A stretch of DNA of 39,744 nt from NCBI RefSeq assembly GCF_009711445.1, contig NZ_SMMC01000198.1, positions 1-39,744 on the forward strand, given 5' to 3'. The translations under genes and the position numbers were made by a program. Source of the stretch: Curvivirga aplysinae. GTDB taxonomy: Bacteria > Pseudomonadota > Alphaproteobacteria > UBA8366 > Aestuariispiraceae. Position 1 is the first letter of the stretch. Each line of letters opens with the position of its first letter. The notes beneath the pieces were generated by a model, which saw only the letters and a list, made by a program, of their open reading frames with translations, did no database searches and was not told where the DNA came from. Positions 1 through 8,516 of this stretch are shown in pieces.

Positions 1-133
1 TAGTTTGTAATATTGTCAAAAGCTTATCTAATATTTTTGAAGATTTGATTAATAAAACGAAGAAAAACTAAGTAACTTGAAGTGATAATTAAAAGTTACG
101 AAGTAAAATTAAAGAAAATAATGACGTAAAAAA

Positions 134-159
134 GGCCCTGATAGAAAACTATCAGGGCC
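134..159 (-). terminator. Rho-independent terminator of the fliK-flgD-flgE operon
   Basis: A perfect 11-bp stem (134-144 pairing with 149-159) has a 4-base loop. Read on the minus strand it is followed by a run of seven T (complement of 127-133). It lies 25 bases past the flgE stop, as expected for the operon end. Confidence 0.9.
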
Positions 160-184
160 AGGTAGCGGTAGCCTCTTAGCTTAA

Positions 185-1663
185 TTACCGCTTGGTTCGA
201 ATTAATTCTTCGAGCATCTCATCCGCTGTTGTGATGATTTTTGTATTCGCAGAATAAGCCCGTTGTGTTGTGATCATGTCGGTAAACTCTGTCGCCAAAT
301 CTACTGTGGATGATTCAATGGAAGAGGGGGAAATTGCACCAGCACCACCTGTTGAGGCGGTATGTGCAATCGCTTCACCAGAGCTATCTGTTTGAATATA
401 TACGTTACCTGTTTGCTCTTGTAAGCCATTCGGGTTCGCAAATGTGTTTACAGGAACTTTGTACAAATCACGTGTTGAACCATTATCGAATAATGCTGTT
501 ACAACACCAACATCATCAACACTTACGCCTGTTAAGGAGCCAAATTGTTGGCCGTTTTGGGAGTAAGTATTAATAGTACTTGTCCCAGCAGCTTGAGAAA
601 GGCCTGTTGTTGTACCAGGGGTGCCAAGGTTAAGGTTGATCGCAACCGCATCATCGACACTTGCTGCAGAATAAGTGCCATCATGATCAATAAACACTTG
701 TAATACACCATTACCTGCGTTGTCATCGCCGCCGACGATTTGGTATGTGGAGCCTGCTGCGTTGGTAAGTGTTGTTGTTGTATCTGATACAATGCTAGAT
801 AAATTACCGCTGGCGTCAAATGTTACGACACCTAGTGCAACTGTTGTGCCGGCCGTAGCGGTGTCGCCACTTGCTTCATGTGTTGTGATTTCTGTATCAG
901 AGATACCGGCAGTACCATCGGTGTCTGCAGCAAAAGCACCATTATTACCCACATCTAAGTCAAGGAATTCACCGTTATCCAATGTGGCGAAAAGATTCCA
1001 TTGATCAGCAGTACCTGTTTTCTCAAAATTTAATGTTAATGTTCTTTGAGAACCCTGACGATCAAAAATCTGCAATGCAATATCAAAATTATCATTGGTA
1101 GCTGCGTCTGCATTTAAATTTGCACTGACATTATACTCGGTTGTGGGAATTGGATCCGACGAACGTGCCGATACATTCACAACCTCAAAAGCGGATTGCA
1201 CATTGGTTTCGGTAAAGCCTGTACCTGTGGAATTGGCTTCCCAGCCTAATAAATAGTAACCTGCTGCGTTGACTAGATTGCCATTCTCATCAGGGCGAAA
1301 CTCTGCTGCGCGAGTGTAGTAAATTGAACCATCACGGGACCAGTCACCAGTAGTTGCATCTTGGGTCACACTATCTGTAACAGTGAAAAAACCATCACCA
1401 GAAATTGCCAAGTCAGTTGAAGACGCAGATGCTTGTAATAAGCCTTGGGCATCATATTCACGCCATACTTGTGACTGTACACCACCGGAACTATACAGAG
1501 TCGGAGATGGATTATTAGTAACCAATGTGGAAAATTTGGCTTTGGATACTTTATAGCCGGTTGTATTCACATTGGCGATGTTGTCAGAAATCATGGCCAT
1601 AGCCTGACTGTTCACAAACATGCCAGATACGCCAGATCTTAATGCGCCGTATAAACTACTCAT
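185..1663 (-). CDS. flgE: Flagellar hook protein FlgE
   Basis: This is the structural subunit of the flagellar hook, the flexible joint between rod and filament, exported by the flagellar type III system. The 492-residue product opens with the rod/hook family N-terminus (SSLYGALRSGVSGM, then SDNIANVNTTGYK at about 26-38). It ends with the matching C-terminal segment (residues about 458-492, TQRAYSANTKIITTADEML). The middle is a Thr/Ser/Gly-rich variable region, longer than in the classical 400-residue enteric hook, as is common in alphaproteobacteria. The start has a good purine-rich ribosome site (GGAGGAG-type) on the minus strand. It is last in fliK-flgD-flgE, 104 bases behind flgD, and is followed by a strong terminator. 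Confidence 0.95.
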   Translation of the reverse strand: MSSLYGALRSGVSGMFVNSQAMAMISDNIANVNTTGYKVSKAKFSTLVTNNPSPTLYSSGGVQSQVWREYDAQGLLQASASSTDLAISGDGFFTVTDSVTQDATTGDWSRDGSIYYTRAAEFRPDENGNLVNAAGYYLLGWEANSTGTGFTETNVQSAFEVVNVSARSSDPIPTTEYNVSANLNADAATNDNFDIALQIFDRQGSQRTLTLNFEKTGTADQWNLFATLDNGEFLDLDVGNNGAFAADTDGTAGISDTEITTHEASGDTATAGTTVALGVVTFDASGNLSSIVSDTTTTLTNAAGSTYQIVGGDDNAGNGVLQVFIDHDGTYSAASVDDAVAINLNLGTPGTTTGLSQAAGTSTINTYSQNGQQFGSLTGVSVDDVGVVTALFDNGSTRDLYKVPVNTFANPNGLQEQTGNVYIQTDSSGEAIAHTASTGGAGAISPSSIESSTVDLATEFTDMITTQRAYSANTKIITTADEMLEELIRTKR

Positions 1664-1767
1664 TTATTTTCTCCTCCGTCTCTCTCATTTAAAAATCGGA
1701 GTTAATTCCATTTGGAACTTAACTTGGTGTTTTACTATTGTCTTTTGGTTATCTTTTGCGATCTTAA

Positions 1768-2442
1768 TCATGATGCAGGAGGCTCCTTAACTTCAATGAC
1801 CTTGCCTAAGTCGACACTGACATTGCCCATTTTCAGGGTTGTGTTTGTTTCTCCAAATTCAACGGAATCGACAACTGCCGAATATGCATATTTAATATTT
1901 TCGATCGTTTTTGCTTCTGCGTTTGTAGCGCTAACTTCAAAATGATAATCACCAGCAGGCATCGGGTTTCCGGAACCATCTTTGGCATCCCATGTTACGC
2001 TATGGGTGCCTTGCGCGGTTTCGACTGGTGCGGAGTAAACCAGATTACCTGCTTTATTGAAGACAAATAGTGCTGCATTTTTTGCTGTTTCAGGAAGGGT
2101 ATATTCGAATTCTTCGGTTGTCCCTGCCTTATGTGTGAATTCATTGTGATCTACTTTCACTGATTTACCCATATAACTTACGGCATTGTTCAGTTCAGTT
2201 GCTTTTTGTAAACCAATCAAATCTTCCAAACGTTGTGTTTGGTTGATCGCTTGTTCCACATTGGCAAATTCAACCAACTGGTTTGTAAACTCTGTAGAGT
2301 CCATCGGTGAAAGCGGATCTTGATTCTGCAATTGAGTGGTGAGAATCAAAAGAAAACTATCAAGATCTTCGGCGAGCTTATTTGAAGCCCCCGCAGAATT
2401 TGATGAAGCCGTTTGGCTTGCGATAATTGAACTTACACTCAT
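1768..2442 (-). CDS. flgD: Hook-capping protein FlgD
   Basis: FlgD is the scaffold that caps the growing hook and guides FlgE polymerisation; it is discarded when the hook is complete. The 224-residue product shows the conserved N-terminal block LQNQDPLSPMDSTEFTNQL (about 37-55) followed by QLVEFANVEQAINQTQ. The C-terminal half has the FlgI/tudor-like hybrid domain pattern with SVTWDAKDGSGNPMPAGDY, typical of FlgD. Length matches the family (about 220-230). It lies between fliK and flgE, its usual partners, and is probably transcribed from the sigma-54 promoter ahead of fliK. Confidence 0.94.
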   Translation of the reverse strand: MSVSSIIASQTASSNSAGASNKLAEDLDSFLLILTTQLQNQDPLSPMDSTEFTNQLVEFANVEQAINQTQRLEDLIGLQKATELNNAVSYMGKSVKVDHNEFTHKAGTTEEFEYTLPETAKNAALFVFNKAGNLVYSAPVETAQGTHSVTWDAKDGSGNPMPAGDYHFEVSATNAEAKTIENIKYAYSAVVDSVEFGETNTTLKMGNVSVDLGKVIEVKEPPAS

Positions 2443-2494
2443 TTCTTTTGTTCCTCACTCATCTCTCAATTACATCCATGGCGTCCGATAGTCA

Positions 2495-4087
2495 TTAGAC
2501 TTGAATGTCGTAACTACCATCTGCGTTTGGTTGGGCCTCCTCACCCAAGCCAAGCATGGTATTGGTGTTAGCTTCCTCTTCCGCAGCTTCGTCTCCCTCC
2601 AGAGAGAAGTTAGAGTCGGAGCCATTATTGGCGCCATTTCCGTCTGCGAATTGGTTATAGCCGTTACCTTGGTTGCCTAGATTAAAACTCAAGGAGCTAG
2701 AATCTGTTTGCATACCTGCATCATTCAAAGATTTAACAAGATTGTTTGAATCGCTTTTCAGCATATCCAATGTTTCTTGTTTTTCGGCAGTGATGACTGC
2801 TGTCATCTTGCCATCTTTGGCCATCTCCATCGTTACTTCGATACGTCCCAGTTCATATGGGCGAAGTTGGATTTTGATTTGGTCTTGTCCCTGACCAGCA
2901 GCACGCTGGATGTTAACCGACACCTGGTCTGAAACCAGTTGTGGGGGTACATTCGGGCGATTGTTATTTGCTGCTGCCTGAGTAGATGCAGAGTTTTTTA
3001 CTGTTTGGCCATTTTGACCATCCAATACTGCTGCGCCAGTTGCGCTATCCACACTTGCAACCTGACCAGTTGATCCTGCTGCTGCAGAAGGTGCGGCCGC
3101 TGTGGCTGCGCTGCCTGCATTTGCTACTGATGCAACTGTAGGGTTGAATTGCGGCGTTGCTGCTGTTGGAGCAGGTTGTGCTTCTTGAGGGGTAGGCTGT
3201 CCGTTAGGCAAATTTTGACCAGCTTGATTGCCGTTACCGCTATTCGCTTGGCTATCAGAGCCGGCAGGTTTTGCCTTGTTGGCAGAATTGCTACCATTCA
3301 ATGCTGCTTCTTCGGCTGTTTCTAATAGCATATCTGCAACAGTGGATTTTTCACCACCTACTTCTGCCGTTTTGGTTGTTTGTGCCGCTACGGTGGATGC
3401 TGCTGCCAATGTACTATTTTGTTGGCCTGTTACTGTCGATTGTCTGTCGGAAATAGTAACATTCATGCCGGAAGCATTTGTATTGGATTGTTTTTGATTG
3501 AGTTTTGCAGGGTCAATGTCGACAGTTTCATTCGTTGTTGAATTAACGTGAATGCCATCTGCGTTTTTGGTCTGCTGTTGGCCGGATTGTTGTGCATTCT
3601 GCGCCCCGGTCTTATCGGCTGATACCGCTTGTGCAGCTTGGCCTTGTGCCTGAGTTGCTTGGTTGCTTGTTGTATCAGTTTTTGCTGCTGCATTGGGGTC
3701 AATTACAGCGGCGTTCATTCCGGTTACAGTCGGGGCAGCATCGTCCGCAGCGCCTTGCTTGTCAGTTGTTGCTACTTCTTCCTGATCGGATTGATCGTCC
3801 TCTGCATATTGTCCGTCATCAACAGCGTCATCAGTTTCTGCTGCCGTATCATTATCAATATGACTTGTTTCGTTATTGGCGAAATCAAACTCTTCCGTCT
3901 GCGCGCCTTCTGGTATGCTGAGCTGTGAGCCCGGGTTAAAGAAAGTAATATTATTCGTAGCCTGATCACGTAACAGGTCTGAAAAGACTGTGCCGTCACT
4001 CGGGCTATTACTTCCTCTCGCCTGGGAATTCTTCTGATTACCCACGTTGGAGAGCTGATCAAATACTGTTTCGATTTGTGCGCTCAT
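2495..4087 (-). CDS. fliK: Flagellar hook-length control protein FliK
   Basis: FliK is the secreted molecular ruler that sets hook length and switches export specificity to filament substrates. Most of the 530 residues (about 1-380) are low-complexity and rich in Gln, Ala, Asn, Thr and Asp, as in other FliK proteins. The conserved C-terminal Flg_hook domain is at about 384-471, with the core IKIQLRPYELGRIEV and the downstream LKSLN/DAGM-type pattern. An acidic tail follows. The domain plus position ahead of flgD and flgE make the call secure although the N-terminus has no recognisable homology. It is first in the operon behind a -24/-12 promoter 34 bases upstream. Confidence 0.92.
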   Translation of the reverse strand: MSAQIETVFDQLSNVGNQKNSQARGSNSPSDGTVFSDLLRDQATNNITFFNPGSQLSIPEGAQTEEFDFANNETSHIDNDTAAETDDAVDDGQYAEDDQSDQEEVATTDKQGAADDAAPTVTGMNAAVIDPNAAAKTDTTSNQATQAQGQAAQAVSADKTGAQNAQQSGQQQTKNADGIHVNSTTNETVDIDPAKLNQKQSNTNASGMNVTISDRQSTVTGQQNSTLAAASTVAAQTTKTAEVGGEKSTVADMLLETAEEAALNGSNSANKAKPAGSDSQANSGNGNQAGQNLPNGQPTPQEAQPAPTAATPQFNPTVASVANAGSAATAAAPSAAAGSTGQVASVDSATGAAVLDGQNGQTVKNSASTQAAANNNRPNVPPQLVSDQVSVNIQRAAGQGQDQIKIQLRPYELGRIEVTMEMAKDGKMTAVITAEKQETLDMLKSDSNNLVKSLNDAGMQTDSSSLSFNLGNQGNGYNQFADGNGANNGSDSNFSLEGDEAAEEEANTNTMLGLGEEAQPNADGSYDIQV

Positions 4088-4120
4088 GTCCGTTCCTCAG
4101 TTAAAGTCACGAAAATATAA

Positions 4121-4135
4121 GCAAGAGCCGGGCCA
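4121..4135 (-). promoter_or_regulatory. Sigma-54 (-24/-12) promoter of fliK-flgD-flgE
   Basis: On the minus strand the sequence reads TGGCCCGGCTCTTGC: GG and GC elements exactly 10 bases apart, with the TTGC -12 box intact. It lies 34 bases upstream of the fliK start, so initiation would give a leader of about 20 bases. The match is by eye to the consensus TGGCAC-N5-TTGC. Confidence 0.7.
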
Positions 4136-4254
4136 GTTTTGAAAATATATAGAAAAATAAGATGTTTGAGGTTGTTAAATCTAAGATACCGGGCCGCTGG
4201 AAAGGCGAGGGAGGTAGGCTTTTCCTAGTAAGAGTTATATGGGGGAAAAGGATG

Positions 4255-4302
4255 CAAAAAAGCCCCGGGCAAAAATTATTTGCCTGTGAAGGAAGGGGCT
4301 TT
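4255..4302 (-). terminator. Terminator of the FlaG-like gene
   Basis: On the minus strand an outer stem AAGCCCC/GGGGCTT (4260-4266 with 4295-4301) encloses an inner stem GGCAAA/TTTGCC (4268-4273 with 4279-4284). It is followed by a T run (complement of 4256-4261). It separates the FlaG-like transcript from the fliK promoter. The rest of 4136-4387 shows no credible gene. Confidence 0.8.
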
Positions 4303-4387
4303 AAGCGTAGATATCATAGCTTTGTTTGTCGTATATATGATATATGACGGTCTGATAGTTTTATCTATTGTTTGGTTCTAGCCGAAA

Positions 4388-4813
4388 TCAAATAGAGCGA
4401 TCTAAGGAAGCGCTCGATTGAGGGGCTTCCTGAATCAGCTCATCGAACTTACTATCAAGATACTCGATCAAGCTTTCAGACGGAATTCTCTGAATCACAT
4501 TGTCAGAATCCGGCTGCAATACTTCCATAAAATATGTGTCAGTTTCATTGTCAAAGCCCAAACGTGTTTGAAAACCATCAATGCGCAAATTTTGATATGT
4601 ATCTAAAGTCGCTGGTGTATCAGGACGACTTTCCCGACGAGAGGCATCTTCATCTCGAACATTCGGTTGATCGGTTTCAGTTGCTGCGGTTACCACATTA
4701 TCTGGGGTGCGTTGCAAGGTTGACACTGCACCTGCTTCGGCAGTCGCGCCAGTTTGTGGTTGTGGTGTATTTGTTTGGGGCAGGTTTACCTGCGGGGTGA
4801 ATGCAATATCCAT
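4388..4813 (-). CDS. flaG: FlaG family flagellar protein
   Basis: The 141-residue product has a disordered Pro/Gln/Thr/Glu-rich first half. The C-terminal domain (about 73-123) follows the FlaG pattern: one beta strand (TRLGFDNETDTYFMEVLQ), a turn, then VIQRIPSESLIEYLDSKF. This mirrors the 'V.V.D..TGEVIRQIP.E..L' signature of FlaG proteins. In polar flagellates FlaG affects filament length and is usually encoded near flagellin or fliD; its biochemical role is unclear. The start is an ATG preceded by a GGAGAAA-type ribosome site on the minus strand. It stands alone with its own terminator, between fliK and flbT. No sigma-54 site was found upstream. Confidence 0.75.
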   Translation of the reverse strand: MDIAFTPQVNLPQTNTPQPQTGATAEAGAVSTLQRTPDNVVTAATETDQPNVRDEDASRRESRPDTPATLDTYQNLRIDGFQTRLGFDNETDTYFMEVLQPDSDNVIQRIPSESLIEYLDSKFDELIQEAPQSSASLDRSI

Positions 4814-5141
4814 GGCTTTTCTCCTTCAGCTTCTGCCTATGGGTTTATGCCTTAATATGTAAATAAGTGTTAAATCTAATTTTTAAATAATACTTACTTA
4901 CTTCATGTGTTTGTTCGATACCGACTGACAATTCTTGTTTTGTCGATTATCGCACATATAATTAGGTTTTTTAACTATATCGGAATTTGCATGTTTTTGC
5001 AAGCTAGCTATTGCTTGTAGATCGTCTAGGGTGTTTTAGTTTTCAAAAAGGGTAGAATCATGCCCCCTTATCCCTTATATATTGCAAGAGTTTCTATTAA
5101 TACGTTTTTCGATTTTTATCGAAAGGGCTTGGAGAGAGTTA
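4814..5141. other. Divergent intergenic region, FlaG-like gene / flbT
   Basis: An AT-rich 328-base gap must hold promoters for both flanking genes. No -24/-12 match with the required 10-base spacing was found on either strand. Only weak sigma-70-like hexamers are visible, so no promoter is called. No RNA gene or repeat was recognised. Confidence 0.5.
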
Positions 5142-5558
5142 ATGCCTTTAAGAATTAAGCTGCCAACAAATGAAAAAGTAATCATCAATGGTGCAGTGTT
5201 GGAAAATGCGGGTGATGCGACAACTATGATTATCCATAATAAAGTGGATATATTGCGTCGCAAGGAAGTGATGAATGAGGCTGATGCTGTATCTCCTGCG
5301 CGAAGAGTTTATTATGCTCTTCAATGTGCGTATCTATTTGAGAGTGATCGTAATGAGTATTTAACTTTAGCGAATGGTTTGATATCCGAATATGTTGAGG
5401 CCGCACCAAGTGCTAAGGAAATTGTGGATTCAATTGAGGGTAAGTTGCGCGATGAGAAGTATTATGATGCTTTAAAGAATACCTTGGACTTGATTGATCA
5501 TGAAACGGCACGTCTTGTTCAGATCGGTGTTTTAGAGCCAGAAGCTGTATCTGAATAA
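5142..5558 (+). CDS. flbT: Flagellin translation regulator FlbT
   Basis: FlbT is a small cytoplasmic RNA-binding regulator of alphaproteobacteria that acts on the 5' leader of flagellin mRNA, coupling flagellin synthesis to hook completion. The product begins MPLRIKLPTNEKVIINGAVL, the family's conserved opening. It continues with NKVDILRRKEVM, PARRVYYALQCAY and a helical C-terminus, 138 residues in all, the normal family size. An ATG 60 bases upstream is in frame but would add a 20-residue non-homologous tail. The start at 5142 has a strong GGAGAGAG ribosome site and is preferred. It faces flaF and shares its terminator. Confidence 0.93.
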   Translation: MPLRIKLPTNEKVIINGAVLENAGDATTMIIHNKVDILRRKEVMNEADAVSPARRVYYALQCAYLFESDRNEYLTLANGLISEYVEAAPSAKEIVDSIEGKLRDEKYYDALKNTLDLIDHETARLVQIGVLEPEAVSE

Positions 5559-5574
5559 GATCATAAATTTAGTT

Positions 5575-5604
5575 AAAAAAAGGCTCAAAAACGAGCCTTT
5601 TTTT
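5575..5604. terminator. Bidirectional terminator between flbT and flaF
   Basis: A 12-bp perfect stem (5575-5586 with 5593-5604) closes a 6-base loop. Its outer halves are A7 and T7, so it has a U tract in either direction. It sits 16 bases after the flbT stop and 12 bases after the flaF stop. Confidence 0.9.
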
Positions 5605-5616
5605 ATATGTTTAGAA

Positions 5617-6069
5617 CTAAATTTCTGTATTTGAGCTGCCGCTCGTTCCACCGGGGGCATATGGATTGCTTGGCTGTTGAGTGGGGGCTGCGGTATCTTC
5701 TGCTGATGTTTCGTTATTTTCCATTAGGCCGGCGCCAATTTGACGGTTAATATTTATAAGTACGTCAAGTTTGTCAGCCGTTGGGGATCCAATAACCTCT
5801 GTCGATCTTTTATCGATAAAGTTAGAAAGGCTTAGGAGATTTTCACGAATTTCTTTGGGAACCGTGCATTCGGGATCGACAAGTTCAGATTGAAGGATGG
5901 TCCAAATACGCCAGTTCAAGCGGCACTGGGTTAAGATCTCACTGCTGTCACCGCTTTGTTTTGCGGCGTCAAGTCGACGCGCCATTTCGATGAGTGCCCA
6001 GCCCTCCGCTTGAGGGCCTGAACCGCGATTGAGGGCTTGTTTCTGTTGTGAAGCGTATGGATTATTCAC
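5617..6069 (-). CDS. flaF: Flagellar biosynthesis regulator FlaF
   Basis: FlaF is an alphaproteobacterial protein needed for flagellin production and export, acting in opposition to FlbT. The 150-residue product shows the family pattern: a helical first half with REAE/ALIEMARRLDAAK, then RLNWRIWTILQSEL (about 51-64) and LLSLSNFIDKRSTEVIGSP. A Pro/Thr/Ser-rich tail of about 30 residues follows and is poorly conserved. It lies 132 bases downstream of flgL on the same strand and may be transcribed with it. No separate -24/-12 site is visible in the gap. Confidence 0.9.
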   Translation of the reverse strand: MNNPYASQQKQALNRGSGPQAEGWALIEMARRLDAAKQSGDSSEILTQCRLNWRIWTILQSELVDPECTVPKEIRENLLSLSNFIDKRSTEVIGSPTADKLDVLININRQIGAGLMENNETSAEDTAAPTQQPSNPYAPGGTSGSSNTEI

Positions 6070-6201
6070 GTCAGTACCAATCTTTCTTTCAACACAGTAT
6101 CATTTCTCTTTTCACTATATATAGATTCTCGAAATCTCGGCAAGTCATCTATTTCTTATCTAAGAGATTTTCTGAATAATACATGAAAAATGTTGAGAAT
6201 C

Positions 6202-7224
6202 CTATAAAAATTGCACCAAAGATAATTGTGACTTGCGGGAAATGACGGTGAAAGATGCTTGCATCATGGTTTGTAATGCAGACATTTCGGTTGCTGCTGT
6301 TGCTGTGTCTGCCACCGTAATCTTATCTAGTGCAATTTTGCTGATTGTAATGAAACTATCGTGAAGATTGCGCGCATTTTCCACTTCATTCAAAAATGTA
6401 CCATTTTTCGATTGTAGGTGACGAACTTCTGTACGTGTTGAATCTGCAAGCGTGCGCGCTTCGCTCAAAAATGAATTGCGTTGGTCAGTTGTTAATCCTG
6501 CTTGGGTTGCTGCTTTGAAGCGCATAATTGCATCTACTGCATTTTGAAAGGCAGGGTCTGTGGCTGTGATACCGTAGCTAATGGTCTGGTCGTTTGAAAT
6601 AGTAACCTGAGCTTCCTCCCATGCTTTTGTATTGATAGTACCTGTACCGGCGAAGCTGGTTAAGTAAGATTCAACCGTATTGGTACCACCGGAATCGATA
6701 ATGTGCTCGGGGATTTGATCTGCGGTTTCTAATGTATTTGCAACACCAATGTCATTTGTTGTGTAGGTAGACAATGTGCGCATATCGACAACTGGGGCTT
6801 CTGTGAAATTTGTGCCACCATATATATAACGTCCACCGATTTCCACATTGAGGTTGGATTGTAGGTCGAGTAAAAGGTTGTCTGCAAGGATGGCGTTGTC
6901 GGCTGCCCAATTGTCATCGTCTGGCGAAATAGGGTCTGCGGCATTCATTAATTGCTGTAATGTTTCCACAACGCGTTCTAAAGATGAATCGTAAGCATTG
7001 GCAGTTAATTCTGTTAGGTCGATAGAGCGTTTGTAGGCTTCCCTTGCATCAATCTCATGGCTTAGATCTAGGATGCGGGAAGCATTGGATCCGTAATCTT
7101 TGAGGTCTGCGTGTTTACGACCTGTGGAGATTTGGTATTGAAGTTCGCCAAATCTTTCATTCTGTTGCTGGATTTGAAAGCGGGTGTAGCTTAAACTGCC
7201 TGTTGTGCTAATCCGTTCAACCAT
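6202..7224 (-). CDS. flgL: Hook-filament junction protein FlgL (HAP3)
   Basis: FlgL forms the second junction zone between hook and filament. The 340-residue product begins MVERISTTGSLSYTRFQIQQ and carries the flagellin-type N-terminal coiled coil (QYQISTGRKHADLKDYG, about 30-46). A variable middle follows, then a flagellin C-terminal D0/D1-like helix (about 240-330, with ARNLHDSFITISKIALDKI). The N-terminus and smaller sequence conservation separate it from the two flagellins next door. It is divergent from flagellin gene 1. A -24/-12 promoter lies 88 bases upstream of the start. Confidence 0.88.
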   Translation of the reverse strand: MVERISTTGSLSYTRFQIQQQNERFGELQYQISTGRKHADLKDYGSNASRILDLSHEIDAREAYKRSIDLTELTANAYDSSLERVVETLQQLMNAADPISPDDDNWAADNAILADNLLLDLQSNLNVEIGGRYIYGGTNFTEAPVVDMRTLSTYTTNDIGVANTLETADQIPEHIIDSGGTNTVESYLTSFAGTGTINTKAWEEAQVTISNDQTISYGITATDPAFQNAVDAIMRFKAATQAGLTTDQRNSFLSEARTLADSTRTEVRHLQSKNGTFLNEVENARNLHDSFITISKIALDKITVADTATAATEMSALQTMMQASFTVISRKSQLSLVQFL

Positions 7225-7311
7225 GGTTTTGCCTTCCTTAAACGCTATTGAAGTCTCTGCATGAGGCTTTTTTGCGCATTTTTTCTATTTAAATATATGT
7301 TGTTCTTATAA

Positions 7312-7326
7312 GCATTTATAATGCCA
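7312..7326 (-). promoter_or_regulatory. Sigma-54 promoter of flgL
   Basis: On the minus strand the sequence reads TGGCATTATAAATGC: GG and GC 10 bases apart, with TGGCA at -24 and ATGC at -12. It lies in the divergent flgL/flagellin region and points towards flgL. Confidence 0.6.
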
Positions 7327-7410
7327 TTTTCATATAAATTGTTGAAAATAAATAACTATATGCGCGATTATTTTTTTATATAAAAGGGGGTTGATTTCGG
7401 TTTTAATCTG

Positions 7411-7436
7411 TGCCTATATAAAAGTACCGATAGGCA
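7411..7436 (+). promoter_or_regulatory. Inverted repeat with sigma-28-like -10 element upstream of flagellin 1
   Basis: TGCCTAT (7411-7417) and ATAGGCA (7430-7436) form 7-base arms around 12 bases. Overlapping the right arm is ACCGATAG (7426-7433), close to the sigma-28 -10 consensus GCCGATAA. A convincing TAAA-type -35 box is not seen at the right distance, so the promoter reading is tentative. The repeat could instead fold in the mRNA leader. Confidence 0.3.
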
Positions 7437-7475
7437 GAAAGCCTTGATTATATATTTCCAGAAAGGAAGATTAAA

Positions 7476-8378
7476 ATGTCTGATATTGCTCTTACAGCTG
7501 CGCAACGCACATCCCTACTATCTCTACAAAATACACAATCTTTGTCCGAACGTACACAAACACGTTTGTCCACTGGTCGTGCCGTAAATAACGTGGTTGA
7601 TGATGCGGTTAACTTTTTCCGTGCGAAGTCCTTGACTGACCGTGCTGCTGACTTTGAATTAAAGAAAACAGAAATTGACCAAGGTATCTCTACTTTGAAC
7701 TCTTCTCTTCAAGCGATTGAAAGTATTGATACGCTTGTTAAGCAGATGAAAGGTATTGTTGAGGCGGCTCGTTCTCAGTCTGCTACAGAGCGTAAATCTG
7801 CAACAACTCAGTTTGAAGAAATTGGTAAGCAGATTTTCCAGTTAGTAGAAGATGCTTCTTATCAAGGCTTGAACTTGGTTAGTTCTACAAACTCTACATT
7901 GGATGTATCTTTTGGTACACGTACAGCTTCTAAACTTCAGGTGTCTGGTATTGATTTGAATAAGACTTCTGGCGATGTAACAAATGGCTTGTTCTCCATT
8001 GATACTTTCTCTGCTGCAGGTAATAACATTAACATATCCAACTTTGGCTTGTCTGGTGGTACATTTACAACATTCGGTACAAATAACTCTGAAGTTGATA
8101 AAGCGAATGATATGATCCAGGTGTTGGATAAAGGTATTGAACGTCTTCGTGGTCACGCGGCGACATTGGGTTCTAACGTTGCGATTTTGCAAACACGTCT
8201 TGATTTTACAAATTCTTATGTGAATGAATTGACAGTTGGTTCTGATAAATTAACACTTGCGGATTTGAACGAAGAAGGCGCGAACCTTGTAGCGCTTCAA
8301 ACTCGTCAGCAGTTAGGTATTCAGTCTCTATCCATCTCCGGTCAGCAACAGCAGGCTGTACTAGGTTTGATTGGGTAA
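7476..8378 (+). CDS. fliC: Flagellin, paralogue 1
   Basis: Filament subunit of 300 residues, a short flagellin with almost no exposed D2/D3 domains. The N-terminal D0/D1 helices start SDIALTAAQRTSLLSLQNTQ and include TQTRLSTGRAVNNVVDDAVNFFRA (about 27-50). The C-terminal D1/D0 region (about 205-300) ends with LNEEGANLVALQTRQQLGIQ. The style is that of Rhodospirillales flagellins rather than enteric FliC. The ribosome site AGAAAGGAAG is strong. It lies upstream of a close paralogue and has its own terminator. No sigma-54 site is present, unlike paralogue 2, so the two genes are probably expressed differently. It is a likely substrate of the adjacent glycosylation enzymes. Confidence 0.95.
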   Translation: MSDIALTAAQRTSLLSLQNTQSLSERTQTRLSTGRAVNNVVDDAVNFFRAKSLTDRAADFELKKTEIDQGISTLNSSLQAIESIDTLVKQMKGIVEAARSQSATERKSATTQFEEIGKQIFQLVEDASYQGLNLVSSTNSTLDVSFGTRTASKLQVSGIDLNKTSGDVTNGLFSIDTFSAAGNNINISNFGLSGGTFTTFGTNNSEVDKANDMIQVLDKGIERLRGHAATLGSNVAILQTRLDFTNSYVNELTVGSDKLTLADLNEEGANLVALQTRQQLGIQSLSISGQQQQAVLGLIG

Positions 8379-8400
8379 GGTCTACCTTATATATGCAGAG

Positions 8401-8426
8401 AAGGCTCCCTTTTGGGGGCCTTTTTT
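8401..8426 (+). terminator. Terminator of flagellin gene 1
   Basis: A 9-bp stem with one G-T wobble (8401-8409 with 8414-8422), a TTTT loop and a following T run (8421-8426). It starts 23 bases after the stop codon. Confidence 0.85.
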
Positions 8427-8497
8427 GTTTTTTTATATTTTCTGTGAGGCAGTATTTTTTTTATTTTATTGTTTTAAAACAATGGTTTGCATTTTTT

Positions 8498-8512
8498 TGG
8501 CACACAGAGTGC
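8498..8512 (+). promoter_or_regulatory. Sigma-54 promoter of flagellin gene 2
   Basis: The sequence TGGCACACAGAGTGC has a perfect TGGCAC -24 box and a GTGC -12 box, with GG and GC 10 bases apart. Transcription should start near 8523, giving a leader of about 40 bases. Confidence 0.8.
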
Positions 8513-8516
8513 ATTG

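Noticed and set aside
720-1004. Long frames opposite flgE, fliK, flgK and other genes
   Set aside because: They are antisense shadows of well-supported genes with low-complexity composition and no ribosome sites.
4162-4347. 61-residue open frame on the plus strand
   Set aside because: It lies across the terminator of the FlaG-like gene, has no homology-like pattern and no ribosome site of note.
4814-5141. Sigma-54 site for flbT or the FlaG-like gene
   Set aside because: Several GC and CC pairs occur but none has the required 10-base spacing.
7399-7413. A second sigma-54 promoter for flagellin 1
   Set aside because: The GG and GC elements are 11 bases apart and the -24 box reads CGG; sigma-54 spacing is strict.
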